The notes under the pieces: model-generated
Database searches by the model: none
The model's input: only the letters and a program-made list of their open reading frames with translations
Told to the model about the DNA's origin: nothing
Position numbers and translations under genes: made by a program
Shown: piece after piece, positions 12,637 through 37,141 of the stretch
Layout of the letters: each line of letters begins with the position of its first letter
Numbering within the stretch: position 1 is the first letter of the stretch
Source: Pomacea canaliculata
Taxonomy: Eukaryota; Mollusca; Gastropoda; Architaenioglossa; Ampullariidae
Assembly (NCBI RefSeq): GCF_003073045.1
Contig: NC_037593.1
Location: forward strand, 8,857,525 to 8,921,524
Direction of reading: 5' to 3'
Length of the DNA: 64,000 nt

Positions 12637-13364
12637 CTATTTTGAAAAAAAAAATTCAAAATCCTTAAAAATCGTGTTATATATGTCAAGTACTTGGATG
12701 TGAAATAAAAGTATCACGTCACATAATTTTCCTCCAAGAATCTAATAATGAAACTGAAAGTGGAATTCCCCACTTTTCTCTGTGACTGAAGTATTGTAAG
12801 CCATGACTCAAATTTTGTTGCCCTGCACTCTAGTCAAGATTTTAAAAATCACAAGAAAACTTAAATATTATCTGTTTTATAAATTAAGAAACCATTGAAA
12901 ATCCTATGAGATTTTAGTCTGAAGTACAGCCTGCAACCATGAATGGTGCTATAATAACCATGAACAAATAATTGTACGTGTTCCTGCTGGCAGACGATTT
13001 TTTTTCCCAGTTAACTAATACAAGTTCGTGGTCCCAAGGATACCTTTGTACCTTCTGCGTCTTTTAAATCACACTGTTTAAAAATCGTTTATCTATGCTC
13101 GTAAATATGTCACTTTATAGAAATAATTATGAAAACATGACTGAACGTGACCTGAATCGATCGATAAAAACCGGCGTGGGGTCACGCACCCAAGACCGTG
13201 CACCAGCTAGTATTGCATCACAAGCAGCGAATTCCGCGCACCGGAGATTGTGTAATGTTGAAACACTCAAACACGTCTGAATGGAAAAGACTTTAAACAA
13301 TAGAAGCCAATTTTTATCAATACTAAAACAAAATTAAAAAAGCTACATATTAAGCTCGCATTAC

Positions 13365-13480
13365 CTGTGTTGTTTTTGCGTCAGTGCTTGTCGTCTGCTC
13401 TGCGTTCGCGTCAGTCGTGGCCAAAGTCTCGGTTAACCGGTAAAATCCAGTAACATCACGGACATCAAAGCCAGAGGCGA
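13365..13480 (-). other. Probable 5' non-coding exon and promoter region of SLC22-like gene
   Basis: On the minus strand a strong donor (ACACAG|gtaatg) ends a CG-containing stretch at 13365. It lies about 0.7 kb upstream of the acceptor at 12636. The region 13380-13470 is richer in CpG than the neighbouring introns, as expected for a promoter or first exon. The transcription start is not resolved, so the 13480 boundary is approximate. Confidence 0.45.
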
Positions 13481-13599
13481 AAGTAACATTTGCGGTTATA
13501 GTGGAACAAAATGTGTGATGGATACTTTTTCATCTGAATTTCAAGTGACGTTAGTTTGTGGTAGTGGAAACAAATATATGCATATCGATATCGTATTCA

Positions 13600-16500
13600 T
13601 GAAAATTCTTTAATATTTGAATGAGTTCCCTCGCCGCGATTTTCGTTCAGAGAGTGGAGTTTAAGTACCTATATAAGTATATAAATATGTAAAACATGTG
13701 TTTATATTCTTACGTCTACACATACATAAAAGTAACACTTCTTTATATGCTTTCATCTAATATGGGTTGCCTCTTTGCTTTAAGGTATAGGAGTGACTGT
13801 TACACTGTTACAGTGTGACTCTCTGTACGTACTCGATCCGCTTGACCGTTGCGTCTTCTCGTTCACGAATTATGACGTCATGTTTACGCCGCTGATATGG
13901 TACCCTACGAGAAAGATAAGTAGGCAGGACCAGTATTTTTGATTGTCTTGAAACAAGTGATTCACTATCTCCAACATTACACTGACGCCACAGCTGTCAC
14001 TGATTGAGTAAACTTGTCTTAAACGTACTTGACCAATATCAAAGTTAAATTGGTCGCCAAGAATGGTCGCCTTTGCCAATTAAGTCAATTTAATTACCGA
14101 CCGCAATCGCACTCATAAACAGGTCAGCCCGAGGTGACCTTGTGCGGGGTGCCAACTGAGCCTCCTAGCTGTTGCTGTGTTACTATATGAGTGGGTGTGT
14201 GCGCACATGTGTGTGTATGTCGCCAGAATCTATTCCCTTTAATCTCCTACATATAATCTTCACTCTATAGTGTGCTGGCGTGTCATCATACCTGGATTGA
14301 TAAAGTTGTATTGTATTGCAACTCCTAGGCCCATTGTAATAGTGGTACATTTATAGACAAATAGTTCTGCGGTTATATATAATGCACGATGACATTGATT
14401 AACATATGCAACTGATCTCTGATAAAAAAAAAATGTATGGCCTTATACTGTTTCAGGTTTTATCATATTTTGATCATTGATGCTGATGCATATACTTATA
14501 GTACATATTACCTTTCTTAGACATAATCGTGGACCGTATTACTGTATATACTTTTCGTTGTCTGCAGAGTAATTTTACTTATTTCTTTAAAAAGCATTGA
14601 ACTTTTCAGCAAAGAATGTGTAAGAATGCCTTAATATTTTCGTGCTATTTTGTGCCTGTATGTGGTGATTCTTGCAGATTGAGATATGATGAATACATGC
14701 ACAGCAGCTTTTGCTTTCAGTAATAGCTGACTGATAAACTGCCTTTACTCCCCTCCCCCTCAATTTTCGATGTCCTCACTGCATGATAAAAGTTCTGATA
14801 ACTCCAGTCCAGTTTTTCCTCTCTGTTCCATTCCCCACTTTCTCTTCTTGTCTCCCAATTACTAACTAAAATACCTCAAGAAACAAAGCTGCAAATGAAA
14901 TACATCAAACAAATTTTTATTTCTGTTTCAGGACGGCAGTGATATTTCAATCATTAAACAAAAGGTATTAAAGCTATAATTTTTTTACAGCTTTTTAACA
15001 TTAAATGAATGAAAGTATTAAACAGAAATAAAAAAACTACCCCAAACTCTCAAAAATCACTTGTTCTAAAATCAGCAGAATTCTTGATGGCTTCAACTTT
15101 TCCCCTGCTTTTAAATGTACAAGCATGCAAAGTTTTGTCTTTCAAGTTAACAGGTACCCACCATTCACTACTGGGTGGTCAGTAATCTTTTCCTATCACC
15201 TGTTGGAGCAAGCGTCTGAGGAGAGAACAAAATTCCAATTTGCAGTCAAATAACATTTCAGAGCCTCACTAATTCTCCATATATATTTTTGTTTTTATAC
15301 AAAGTAAATTTTTATCAGCTTCTTAAAAGGCCTGAGGAAAAAAATACCACTGCTTACATTAATTTTAGTCTCATGGCGGTGATGGTATTAAAAAAAAACC
15401 CAAAAACAAAGCATCCCACTAAAACATGTCAATGCTCAATGCATACAAAATCTCCATGGCCAAAGAAAAAGAAATCCATTTTTTCTAATCACTCAAACAT
15501 TTTGGTGATAGAAGAACACAAGTACTTGAAAAGATCAGTAAATAATTGCACAATATATTGTTTGTGAATAGAATAAACTGATGAAACATATTATCTGGGA
15601 TGTAAAAGCAATTTCAATTAAACTGAATGAAAGAAGGCTTTCTGAACATGGAAGCCCAAGTCAAAAATAAAAACAACTGTTAGCATAGGAAAAAAAAACC
15701 CCAAAAAACAAGGACATTCAAGTAATATTAACTTGATACCCCTAGACTAAAATTCTCAGCACTGGCATGATAATTTTGTCTCATCAAAGTTAAATCTATT
15801 AACATATTTTCTGGGACCTGGATTTTTAAATTTCTTTTCAACAGGGCAGTTTGAAGCATTCTCAAAAAGTAGGAAATTATAAAATCAAAACATTGAGAAC
15901 TTTGTATTCGCATAATGCAACATCTCACTACACAATGAACAGAACAGTATTTAGCTAATAACTTCGTTGCACATGTAACACTTTTACATCTGGATTATTT
16001 AAGATACTGGAATAGTATTTCCATGCTGAGTAGTGCATATTCTTTTTGTATGTGGGGGTAAAAAGCACTTGGATATCATTTATAGCTGCCATTTTTGTGT
16101 ACATGCATAAACTATTGAACACTTGACAAGTGGTAAATTTGTTTTATGCTTTGGGTCTCAATTTTGGGTGGGGTTTAGGGTTTGGACCGAAGTTAGGGGA
16201 GGCATAGAAGTGGGGCTGGGAACATGTGAGGTAGGGTGCAGAGTTATAAGTGCAAACCATACTAACCACAGACATTGGACACTTTTTTGTAAGAGGACTG
16301 CAAATGCAATTCTTTTAAGGAATCTTTTGGTTTGTAATCAAGTACCTTGGGGAACTGGGGGCATCTTGTTTTTGTTCCCCGTTAATGGACTGACAAACAC
16401 CACACAGGTGTATGTGTCTGCATATGGGTGTGTAACAGTTATTACGAAATTTAAGACTCCAGCAAACTGTATAATGTGCACACACTATACATCATTAGAA

Positions 16501-18700
16501 AACATTTGCATAGAAAGTTTAAAATAGGACAAAACAATATATGAAAAATACTTTTTTAAAATGAACACATCTGTTTCTGAACATTTTGAATGTACAAGAA
16601 CTCAAAAACAAAAAGGATGTAGGTTCAAGCTAGATCATTTACAAAACAAAAAAAATGTACTTTACATTGAACACAGGGGTGTGGTATCAATGATAATGAG
16701 AAAGCAAGACATTGGTAGTCTTGGGTAAAAAAAAAATAAAACTATTCACACTGTTAACAGTCAAACACAATACCAAGTGTTTTGATATGTTTGGCAAATG
16801 TTTATATCTATTAAACATGCATATTGAAACTCATGTGAAACAGTTTGCTCATCGATGCCTTTGCCTGTCACAGAACATGAATAATGTGATAGGAATGGCC
16901 AACTATTTTTGTAAGATGAAGCTTCGCTAGTATATGGCACTTACAATAGGCATTCTTTCATGTAAACATGTGCTTTCTAGCACAATCCTACTTATTCGTG
17001 ATGTTAGGTCCACAAATTGTTCCAAAGCAATCTTCTGCTACGAACAGTTTCTATATGAACCCAGTAATTTCCTACAGGCTTCAAAGAACAATGAAAAGTT
17101 TTTCTCCTTTTCTTAGCACTCCTTTGGCCTCTCCCAGGATCATTTTGCTTTACTGCTTAATGTTCTTTGAAGTCAAAGAACTTTAAGCTATTATACAGAA
17201 GGGATTAGTTATTTTAAAGGACAATACTGTATTAATGCAATATTTTGTTATTAATAGACAAATCACAATATGGAGGTACACACAAAAAAGAAGAGTCAAA
17301 TTTAGTGGTTGAAGACTCTAGTGCCATGATGGATAGTCAAAATAACAAATAAAGTTTTGTTTTTGTAGGCACAAGATAATGAGCGAAACACAGAGGTTAT
17401 GCAGTCTTTGGCAGTAGATACTTTGGTAAGCTGTCGGTGAAACAGCAGAACACTTATGGTGATGCTTATGCAGTAGAACACTTATGGTGATATAGATTAC
17501 ACCTGAAAACCTATAGTAATATGTTTGACAATAAAACATGTATGGAAATTTGTTTGACAATACACCAACCCAATATTTGTAGAGATCAGCAAACAACATG
17601 GGATGTTACATATATTTATACATAAGAACACCTGTGGTAATACTTTAAAAATAAGAAACTTGTTATGAAATCTTAGCATCAAATCATGTTTAAATTATAG
17701 TTAGTATAAAAATCTAAACATCTCTGGTATGCTTTTAAATAAATTTTTAAATATCGACTGTGCAGCTTAGTAGATAAATTATCAGGACAAAAGTGATGTG
17801 AATTGGTAATTAAAAAAAAAAATCACAGCACCTTGGAGAAACTTTTTATAAAATTTAAGAACACAGATGGCAACCTGTGGGCAATAAAACACCAGGGCAT
17901 CAGACCTTAGAAAATCTGTGGTGGTACAGTGGTACTTTTATGAAACAGAACACTTTGTGGTAAGACTTTGTCATAATTCTTTTGAGCAATATTTTCATCT
18001 TCTGGAAAACAGTGCATCAAAGTAAGAAGACTATGCATATAACAAAGTAAATCAGAAATACATATTTTCTTATTACTACATTCCTTTGTTACTTGGGAAA
18101 CCCAGCCATACAAATGCCATTACTTCACAATAAGATCACCTTATTGTACTTATCACAGTCTCCCCCAGTATTATACGCGGATTTACTGTAAAAATACAAA
18201 ATGTACAGCTTTCAGGAATATAGGGTATTTTGTACAAGAACTTTTTATATACTTTAAAGAAACATGTCATCACAATTCAGTGCTTGCCGGTCATAGAATT
18301 CACTCCCCTGTTTAACCCCTATCAATCAGGTACTCTTTGACCTTGCTTAAACAGATACATCTCCAAACTCCTTTCTTGTTTTCAACAGATTGACTTAAGT
18401 TTCTGTTCTGGTCATCAATTTCTTGAATAACAATAATCCTTCCATTCAGAACTGCCAAAATCCTAATTTGAAAGTATAAACTTATGAAAGAACCACAACT
18501 CACTAGTAGTTTAGTTAAATGGCTTACGTGTTACAAAAATGAATTAGAGAACTTCAGATTATCTAACTTATCTGCTGCGTTTACTCTTTTACGTTGCTAC
18601 TTTTTAGTTAAAGTGTTATGTGGTGTGCCGGGCTACAAGTTTCTAGCAGGTTTACTGCAGTTGCAGATCCATCCGATTTGCTTGAGTTAAGTTGCAGAAT
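13600..18700. other. Intergenic region / FGFR-like 3' UTR
   Basis: AT-rich sequence between two minus-strand genes with no supportable reading frame. The 3' UTR of the FGFR-like gene must start at 18700 and run left, but its length is not clear: several TTTATT (minus AATAAA) words occur, including near 18847 and 14914. A short tandem theme (acacttatggtgat) is present near 17450-17490. Confidence 0.5.
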
Positions 18701-28354
<9,654 letters not shown>

Positions 28355-31300
28355 CTGCAAAGAAAATATAATTATCTGCATCTTGTGATTAAACTGTTCA
28401 TTGTATTATATCTGGCTACAGAACTCTATAATTTAAGTCTCTAAACCCCCAAAATTATAATCTTATCATTTATACCTGGTACAGAAAATGAGTACAAATG
28501 ATGACAAACACTTTGAGAAGTATTCTACAAAATATATTATATCAATTAATCTTAAAAATCTGCAATGTTTTTCAAATATTTGAAAATATCTATAACAATG
28601 GATCATGTAGTAGCCAATCGTGCTTGTGAGCCAAATCTCTTACACAGGAAGTACTTCAGATTTGTTGTTTTGAAGGCCTCCCAGATGGTATCTTTGACAC
28701 AATAGCATGTGTCACAATTCTGTCTACTAATATCACACTGAGTGGGTCAGATGTGTGATGTGGTAGCCTGCATGGGATATGTGAAGCCTTAACTTCAACT
28801 TTTAAAACTTTTAGCAACACTTGTGTGCACAACCTCTAACCAGCAAGCGACTACTATGTTGGGGTGTATAGAATGAATCAATGATGCACTAAAAAAAAAA
28901 AAAATAAAAAAAAAATAAACTTCCCACGTTCACACTCCACGTGAGCACATTTGTCGTCCATTAAACTTCATAAAGTGCACAACCTACCAGGGGTCCATGA
29001 CATCGGCAGCCCTTGCTTCGGGAATGCGTTCCGCGTAAATGACTTTTTTTTTTTTTTAATGAAAGATCTGAATAGAGGCACTCAGGTTGTCCTTTGTTAC
29101 ATACAGTCAAAGATTGTCGTAATCGACTTAATATGCGATTTCACTTTAAATACAAATGTGTGAGTGCGTGTGTCCACATGGTAGAATAGTTTCTTTAGCC
29201 AGATGGCGCTTAAATTATTTGAACTTTTTTTTCAAAATGTTAAAGTATCATGAAAGATATTTTTAGTTAAAAAAATAAAAGTATTTCATCAAAATTATTT
29301 GCCATCTCGGTGGAATTTTTCCATACAACTCAATCACAACATGTTCAGTTAGGTGGAGGTTAATGTGCTATGACGTTTTCCCTTCGTCGTGTGACATTGT
29401 TACCAACATGGTCGTAAATATGGAATATCAGTCTTAACAATGTTCTACCCTTACTCCTTTTTTTTTCTTTTCTCCTTCGCACTCCACTGCACAGATTAAT
29501 CTCGTTCACGCTGAAGAGGTTCAACGACATTCGCCGTGCACTCCACATTACGACAGGCTCGCTAGCAGACGACAAAGATAACAAGAGTTGGAACAGGGAG
29601 GTGAGAATCGAAGCGCGTAAATTTTATAGGCTCGCCCCCTTTCTACAATAAATACACTGTAATTGGCCTTACTTAGCTCTCTAGCTGCTCACCTTGACGA
29701 ATTCAGTTTTTCTCACGCTGCACGTTGTCACAAGACCTTTGAGATCAACTTTTCAGCAAATTTCGTCCAGTCCAGCAATGTCGTTTCAAGCATAGACGCT
29801 CGGTGTTTATGTCTTCGTACCGCGGTGTTGGCCACCCGAGAGCTGTACAAACTGATGAACACTGTTGTCACACATCCGTTCGGCCTTCTGTCAACAGTTG
29901 CACGCGCCCTCCCAACGGGGCGGTCACCAGCGTTGTTATCGCGAAACTTTCGCACCAACTTCTTGGACGTGAGGAGGTGGCCCGGATTTTAAGCCAGTGT
30001 CAGCACGGTCTTCAAAGTTAACATCTCGTCGCGGTAAATACTTGCGAAAATGAACAGTCAAAGTAAATCAGCTTCAACGCGTTCACTGTTTAAGCAGGCT
30101 GTTCACAAAGCAGTGGATTTTTGCGAAATGGTCGAGAACTCGCCAACGGCTCGTTGAGGACTGACGCGGTGTTTGGGTCGCAGGCTGTTTAAATGTCCCC
30201 CACACTCGGCAGGACGCGACGGCATGTCTGAATCGATTGGGTGCGAAGCCCAACGCTCCTCCTGCGGCCTGATACCCTGATCTAGCCTTGCAAGCACAGA
30301 GGGGTCGTCGAAGCAGCTCAGACGAGAGCGATCTGAAGGCTCAGAATGTGAGGCAAGACAACTATATAGGCTAGACTCAAAAGTTACAGGTGTTACTGCT
30401 TGTCACTTAAAAAAAAAATGTTTGACTGGAAATGTTTATGTTTGCAGAGAGGCCAAAGAGAACGAGGAGAGAAATTGGTGGGTATTGGGGGGAGGGGTAT
30501 TCAGTCAGCCATCGATTTTTTTCGAAAATTTCTTAAATGGAATGCATTATTGAAGTATTATGATGAAATGTAATTGCTGTTTATCCTTCCAAAATTTTCA
30601 TTAGCATGTCAGTGGTGTAGGAACGGTGGGAGGGGGGAGGGAGAGGGACAGCCACCCCCTCAAAAATAGAAACTGAAAGAATGTGAATGTCGTTCACTAT
30701 CAGCATGATGTTTGTCCCTCTAAAGCCGAGCATCTGATACCACTGCATGAAAGATTAAAACAAATTCCTATTTTGCCCCTAACGTCTGCTTCTTTTTATA
30801 TTTAGTCTAACACACAGAGAGATTTATCACGAAATTTAAAGCTTCACGAAGTAACCTTCAGCGTGCACTGATATAAAACATCAATTGTAGGTTCACGGAG
30901 AGTGCTTCTCTCTTTTCGTAACGGTGCTTGTCAAGGGAGAGCAGTCGAGGTGTCCAACAACCAGCACAAGGGGAAGTTGGAGCACGTGCCTAAACACCTT
31001 GTCTAGTGACAGAAATATGAGGGCGACCGCAGTGGCCAATAAATCTGGAGTCATGTGACCAACAGTCCAAAAGACATCAGCACCTGAAGTCAAAGGCATT
31101 GATAGAACGTCCATTCAGCCATATGAGAGAAGGTATCAATCCCCATTTTCTTTGTAAGGATCCGAGTGCTTCCTTACCAGGACTGACGAGAGTTGACATA
31201 TGAAGCGGGGTACTACAAGCTTTATCCTTTAATATCATTTTTCCTCATTTGTTAACCACTCAGGTGTAAACAACTCTATGTTCATGTAGATGGCAATGCA

Positions 31301-32734
31301 TTTTTTTTCTAATGTTTGCAGTCTATATTACCTTACTGAATGTAATGTAGATATTGACAATCGAATTGTAAGCATATTATTATATACTGGGCCCTGTTCC
31401 CTACAATATCCTTCTGCAGCAATCAGGTGAATGAAGGGTTAAGAGAAAGTTTTACTAACAGCCCTGCCTTCAGTCCTCGGCGATGCTTAAAAGTTTATCT
31501 CATCAGTTGCATCATCAGACTTTAAGAATTAGTTTTGTTTCGAAATCCAAGAATTTGTTTTGAGGTTGGGAGTAGTGATAATTTTGCTCGCCATACTGAC
31601 ACAGTCATTTTATTAGACCATCTTAACCTATCATAATTATCGTTATAGAACTTTGTGAAATAGATGAGAGTGTTTACGTGTATCTAAATAGTGTTTACTA
31701 AAAGTCAACGGTACGCCAGTCACAAGAAGGGCAGGTAACGCTGAGAAAACGCTTGTGAAGAGTTATCGTTGGTATCAGATAGTGTACCAGATAGTTTGTG
31801 GTGTAGTCCCGTAGTGGAGGTGCGTACTCGTGTTTATTTCTTCTGCCACCGTTTGGAGTGCCCTCCAGCGGGTGGGTGTTGTTATTCGGGTACATAGAAA
31901 GCTTGCTCTTTATCGGGCCAGCGAGTGGGTCGCTTTTCTTATCAGGGCCCCGAAACCTTCTAGAAAGACGGAGGGCGAGTTTTCATTGTAGTCCATGTAC
32001 TTAAAACGTAGTGCAAAGATGTTTTCACTAGTTCCCCTCCAAACAAACACACATGCACGCACGCAGGCACTCTCAAATCGATGACAACTTCTACAGACCA
32101 TTACACTCAGACCGTGGTCTCCAGTTGTCCACATTAGCATTTAACCCATTGTATACTGATGAATCACGTAGACCCAAACTAACCCGACAACGGCGTGACT
32201 AAAGCCAGTTTTAAACGTGGAATTGGTGTTGTCAGGCTATGCACTTTCGATACTGGATTTAAGTGGGTTGAAGTTTGGTACCATTCAAAAGAGGAATAAA
32301 CGAAACACAGAAAAGTGAAAATACTTCACAGTTCATGTGGTTTCTCGCTCATCGTTTTCATACAGTAAACTGTGAACATGTCGGTCATCTCAGCGCAGAA
32401 ATTCGTCTTATAGCCACGGTAGCCGAAACAGTTTCCTGTAGCGACGATGAGGCGCTTTTGTCTCGAGATGAAACACACGCAATAGTGTGATCTCGCGAAT
32501 TCTTCAAGAAGTAGATATTTTTCCCTTCGGTTATTAGCGGAGCGAAATAATGACCCCACCATTCGAATGGCTCCCTGCGCTAGGACACTACTCCGACCCC
32601 CTCACTACCATCAAATAAACCGATATGTTTTTTACTCTGCGTACCTTTAGGGGGGGTACAACAAATTAACGCCCACTGATGCATTGTGTCAAGTGTATTG
32701 CTTTCATTTATTACTATAGCAGTGGTATTATTGC

Positions 32735-32850
32735 TCTGATCAGCCATGTGCAGGGCTATAACACAGCACGTGGTGTGAACGGTGTGTACGGGGGCCATGC
32801 GATATGATATCTGTGAACAGCACATGTTAGTGGTGTCTTCAGCACCCTCC
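32735..32850. repeat. Diverged repeat, copy 1 (pair with 34610-34760)
   Basis: Shares a near-identical core, ccatgtgcagggctataaca (this copy 32746-32765, other copy 34619-34638), and then loosely the order 'atgatat ... tgtgaacaa/gca'. In the second copy an 18-base unit (acacaggagaggagataa) is tandemly doubled right after the core. The family is unknown. Confidence 0.55.
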
Positions 32851-34609
32851 AGGACTGGCATTAACTACCACTCCGGTCAAAGCTCCAGCAGTCATTATCG
32901 CTGTGACTAACACGATAGTCAAGATGTGACTAACACCGATGTTAGTGCCGTGCACAGTACATTAATTCGTAGAGGTTTAAACCACCACTAGAGGATGTGT
33001 CGATCAATGTTGTGACGCACATCCAAGATATAAACTAGAGTAAACTCTATTCTCCTACCCGGGCTCGCGAAATCAAACCTTTCTGTACTCAAAGCTACTT
33101 TTTACATCCACCTTCCCCCTTCTCTAAAGCTTCAGTTCTCTGGACTCAGATTTCTGTCTTGCCTCGCTGCGCGTTTTCAAACCAACCTCTCAGAGTCTCT
33201 TCTCGCTTATTGGATGTCTACATCTTCAGATGGCCCGATATCCTACACTTACTGTCGCGGTTATAAAGACTCTGATTTCTAACGGCCTGTCAGGAAGGCA
33301 TCCACTACTTCTAGCGGACAAAAAAACAAAACACACACAAAAACTGGACTATCGCACACTATTATACCGTTCTCCCGTTTCGCCTGGTGGTTTTCAAAAG
33401 GTGGCTGAAAGGTATTTTTCTTCACCTGAACGGTGTGCTGCCTGGCCAACGTCCTTTTCATCTTTTAGGCTGTCGGTCTTGTTTACGCGTCTCTGGGGGG
33501 CTGGGAGGGACCTTAGAATATTTTCTCTTGTGTCAGATGCCGTTAAGCGTCACGACACAAACGGATTTCTATGAAGAAGGAAAAAAAAGTGTGTGGATGG
33601 GAGCAATGGGGAGTGGAGACCGACTAACGGGAATTCACTCATGCATGCAAGGGGTGGCATCTTACAAGAGAGACTGAACTGTTCACGTGGAGGGCGGGTG
33701 GCTGCACGAGGGCGTTGTGTGGGTTGAAATATGGTGCTAGCAAAGCTAGGGGAAGGTGGCGATTTTTGCACGAATTTCTGGGTACATTACAATGACCTTG
33801 TTTGGTTTTTATTATCCCCGTTGCCTGCGTATCTGCTTGTCAACATCTTTAATAGGTCTACAAGAGTAATCACTAGGTTGAGCTCAGTCTACAGGATAAG
33901 TGCAAAGTTGATGTAAAGACACGGAAACACAAAAGAGTGACCGACAAAGTGTAATGCTGGAAGACTGCAAGACAGTCTTGTACACTATCAAAGCCAGTCT
34001 GCCCAACCTCACTGCACATTATTTACATACAGCCTACAGTCTAAAGTCCCTTTGACTCCAGAATATGATTATGGCTTATTCTTTTCTATTGTCCCCATGA
34101 CAACAAACCATGATGCCCCAGATACCCTACCTCGCTTCGCCCTGCTCGTCCCTCCTGTCCACCGGACCGTAGACAATGTACAGTTAATGTACTGGTTCGA
34201 TAACCGAGTGCGGGGATATAAGATAAACAGTCCCCTAACAAACAAAATAAACTTATCCCGAGCAAAGTGCGATCACATCACTACCCAAATACTGAAAGGT
34301 TATGTGACTACCTTTACCATATCGTTATGTAAAGAGATGCGAGAAGAACATACATGGAGGCTGACTGGTCTGAGGGTGTTCAGTTGATGTACGATGCTTG
34401 CTATCAGCATGGCTCAGGCACAAACAGCGCAGAACTCCGATCAAATTAAAGAATACAAAATAAAAATAAAAAATTGTTATAGATTTTAAGAGTGCAATAA
34501 ACATTTTGTATATTTAAAAATATGCAGTTAAGACGATCAATACAGAGGCATGCAGTAATATGCGTAATGATATCGTCTGCTATTGTTGTTCACTTTCTTC
34601 GTTATTGTA

Positions 34610-34760
34610 TTCGATAACCATGTGCAGGGCTATAACACAGGAGAGGAGATAAACACAGGAGAGGAGATAAACAACCCCCCTCCTCCCTATTGGTATGATA
34701 TTTTTTTCTGTTACGCTGTTACATAATGTTTGTGAACAAATATTGACAGCAATGGTATGT
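34610..34760. repeat. Diverged repeat, copy 2, with 18-base tandem doubling
   Basis: Matches 32735-32850 over the ccatgtgcagggctataaca core. The following acacaggagaggagataa unit occurs twice back to back at about 34635-34671. Confidence 0.55.
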
Positions 34761-35395
34761 ATTACCCACATAAAATGCCGTCAGCCTCGTTCTCACCCGA
34801 CACCGAGGATCTCGTTTTGAATTTCAAAATCGAACAGCGCATATGGCAAGTCCCCTGCTGAGTGTTCTGCACCCAGGGTACCCGAGACTTATCAAACAAA
34901 CGCCTGCCACACCTCTGCACTCCGAAAGGGAGTTGTCGTCTGCTACTCAGTAGAGTTGTTAAGACTTATTAATGGTTTTATAAGCATTTAAGATGTGAGA
35001 TCTTGGCACCTGATGTTTACACCATATGCGATGGTTATTTAGTAAATCAGCCTCGTGGTAAAGTAGCTTAAATATTTAAAGCAAAAATTCAAAATTTGAA
35101 GAATGTGTATTGCTTTCGCAACCATAACAAGTAGAACAATCGTGTCGAACCCTCAGAAGCAGGAGAGCCTCTGCACTCGCTAACCTGACACCCGGTGCAG
35201 AGATATTTTGCGCTTTTGGCCATAGGTGGATTCCGGGCCCTCCGCAGCAGATGATAACCTTGGTTCCTCCTGTCATCAAAAATAAGCTTAAAATCTGACA
35301 TTCGTTGTTTTTTCCCCATTCAAAGTCAGTTGGTTTTTTTTCTGACCTAGCGCTAATGCCGGGCATGCTCAGTGGACACATCTCTCTTCAAGGAT

Positions 35396-35491
35396 TAGAA
35401 ACTTAGTTCTCTACTTGCACCAGAAGCTGGCATGGTCAGTAACATTCTCGGTGATACTGCAACATTGTGCATGGTATATAATAACTTGCAC
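35396..35491. repeat. Diverged interspersed repeat, copy 2
   Basis: Aligns with 2936-3036 over the agctggcatggtcagtaa block and its flanks; same orientation. Confidence 0.5.
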
Positions 35492-37066
35492 AGGACGATG
35501 CAATATTCTCCCCAGTTAAATGCACACATTCATGCACCTGCATTCTAGAGCACAGTGCTTGTGCACTATAGGTGACTGCCAAGTTGGCGTCAGTAGAAGC
35601 GGTCCTTTTGATTCTCCCCCTCCCTCACTTCCTCCCACCGCCACCACTACCGGCCATGCTAGCACTGCTCATTACACCTGCAACTTCAAGACCCGCCACT
35701 ACCATCCATAAGCATCATCGTCGTGCATGCTGCAGCTGTGGTAGAGGTTGTGGTGGAGGAGACTAAACTCACGTTTTACTATTACTATAGGCTTCTCACT
35801 GCTACCACTATATGCTCCCCCTCCAGTAGCACATATCACAGCACTCTACTATAGCTGTCATCCCCTCCCACCACTCAAAATGTCGGTCTACTGTCGCTTG
35901 CTGCAACTGCTATTTTGGGAACCACTCGTATACCGTTATGTTTCAGGGTCGCCGGCACTACTACTACAACCACCACCATCATAGGGGCACCACGGCCGGG
36001 TGTTTACCCTTCCTGCCAAACCCACGCGGCCACGCTGGCGTGGGCCACGTGACACACTGGCATCCATGCGACAGTGCGAGCTACACCCGGACACAGGACT
36101 AGCAGGTTCCCACGCTACCCGGATCCCTATGCCCCTGCCCTTTTCCCCTCCACCCCCTACTCCTACCCTCTACCCCGACATTCCTGTGGCAGCGATACCC
36201 CACCTGTCCGATTACAACAGTTCACCGTTACGCACGTTTACGATGCCAACACGATCGACTAGCTCGCGAACCTGACTGCTCCACCCCGTCCCCACCCCAG
36301 CCCACACCACAATCCTACCTCTTTATCCTCCTTGGGACCTCCCGGTTATACAGTTATAACTCACCGTTATAAGGTGCTGCTTGCGAAATCTTCAGGGACC
36401 AAAACAAAATTCCTTTCTCCCCCCACCCTCCACTTCTCTGTCCCCCTCGATCACGCGAGAAGCACGTGTCTAACGGGACCCGATGGTAGGGTTTCATGAC
36501 CACCCCTTCCCACCCCACCGACACACTTCCACTCCTCCCTTCTCCCCTAACTCAAAAACAAAGCAAAACACAAAAACAAACAAAATTGTTTTGCCCTCTC
36601 TCTCGCAAACGCCTTTAGGTAAAAGTGACCCTCGTTGTATTCCACGCTGACTCATCCTATTCATTGTGTATGTGCACGCGCGTGCGAGCTTATAAGATAA
36701 ATAAATACGGAGGAGGTAAATGTTACTACTTGAATATTGTGTCGTGCATGCATATCCAGAAAATTGTGTGCGTGTGCGTGCACGTGAGTAGTTACGTGTG
36801 TTGCGACAGTCACAACTACATTTAAAATCGTCACACACGCATTCCTCAGAGCTAACTGCGAATCGTAAATCGTGTGCGCCGTCGTCTATTTAAATTTCTT
36901 TTGGCTGACACGAGACAGTCGATATGTTTGTGGGTTACTAAAGTAAGACACTTGTGACTGTTGAACACACACACAATCGAGAGAGAATCAGAAGATCGGA
37001 GACAATATAAAATGAGAGGTCAGAAAATTGCAACAGGGGTCACAAGAACATATGACGTATGAATAA

Positions 37067-37141
37067 AGCTGCTGCAGGGAATGACGCAAACAAATGACGT
37101 CAAAAAGCTGCAGCAGGGAATGACGTACACAAATGACCGCA
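37067..37141 (+). repeat. Two-unit 39-base tandem repeat containing a CRE-like site
   Basis: Two consecutive copies of a unit beginning agctgc-gcagggaatgacg, each followed by -cacaaatgac or -caaacaaatgac. The first copy contains a perfect palindromic TGACGTCA at 37094-37101, the consensus CREB/ATF site. Any regulatory role is not shown by sequence alone. Confidence 0.6.

Noticed and set aside
16123..16527. 134-codon plus-strand frame
   Set aside because: Longest frame in that stretch, but low-complexity G/V-rich translation, no domain, no splice partners, and AT-rich context; chance is likely.
32560..32870. Minus-strand 93-codon frame as a gene
   Set aside because: Overlaps the diverged repeat pair (32735 / 34610) and has no known domain.
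33230..33574. 114-codon plus-strand frame
   Set aside because: No recognisable domain; lies in CpG-rich DNA where long chance frames are commoner, and it overlaps other frames of similar length.
34052..34387. 111-codon plus-strand frame
   Set aside because: No family resemblance, no splice signals linking it to other exons.
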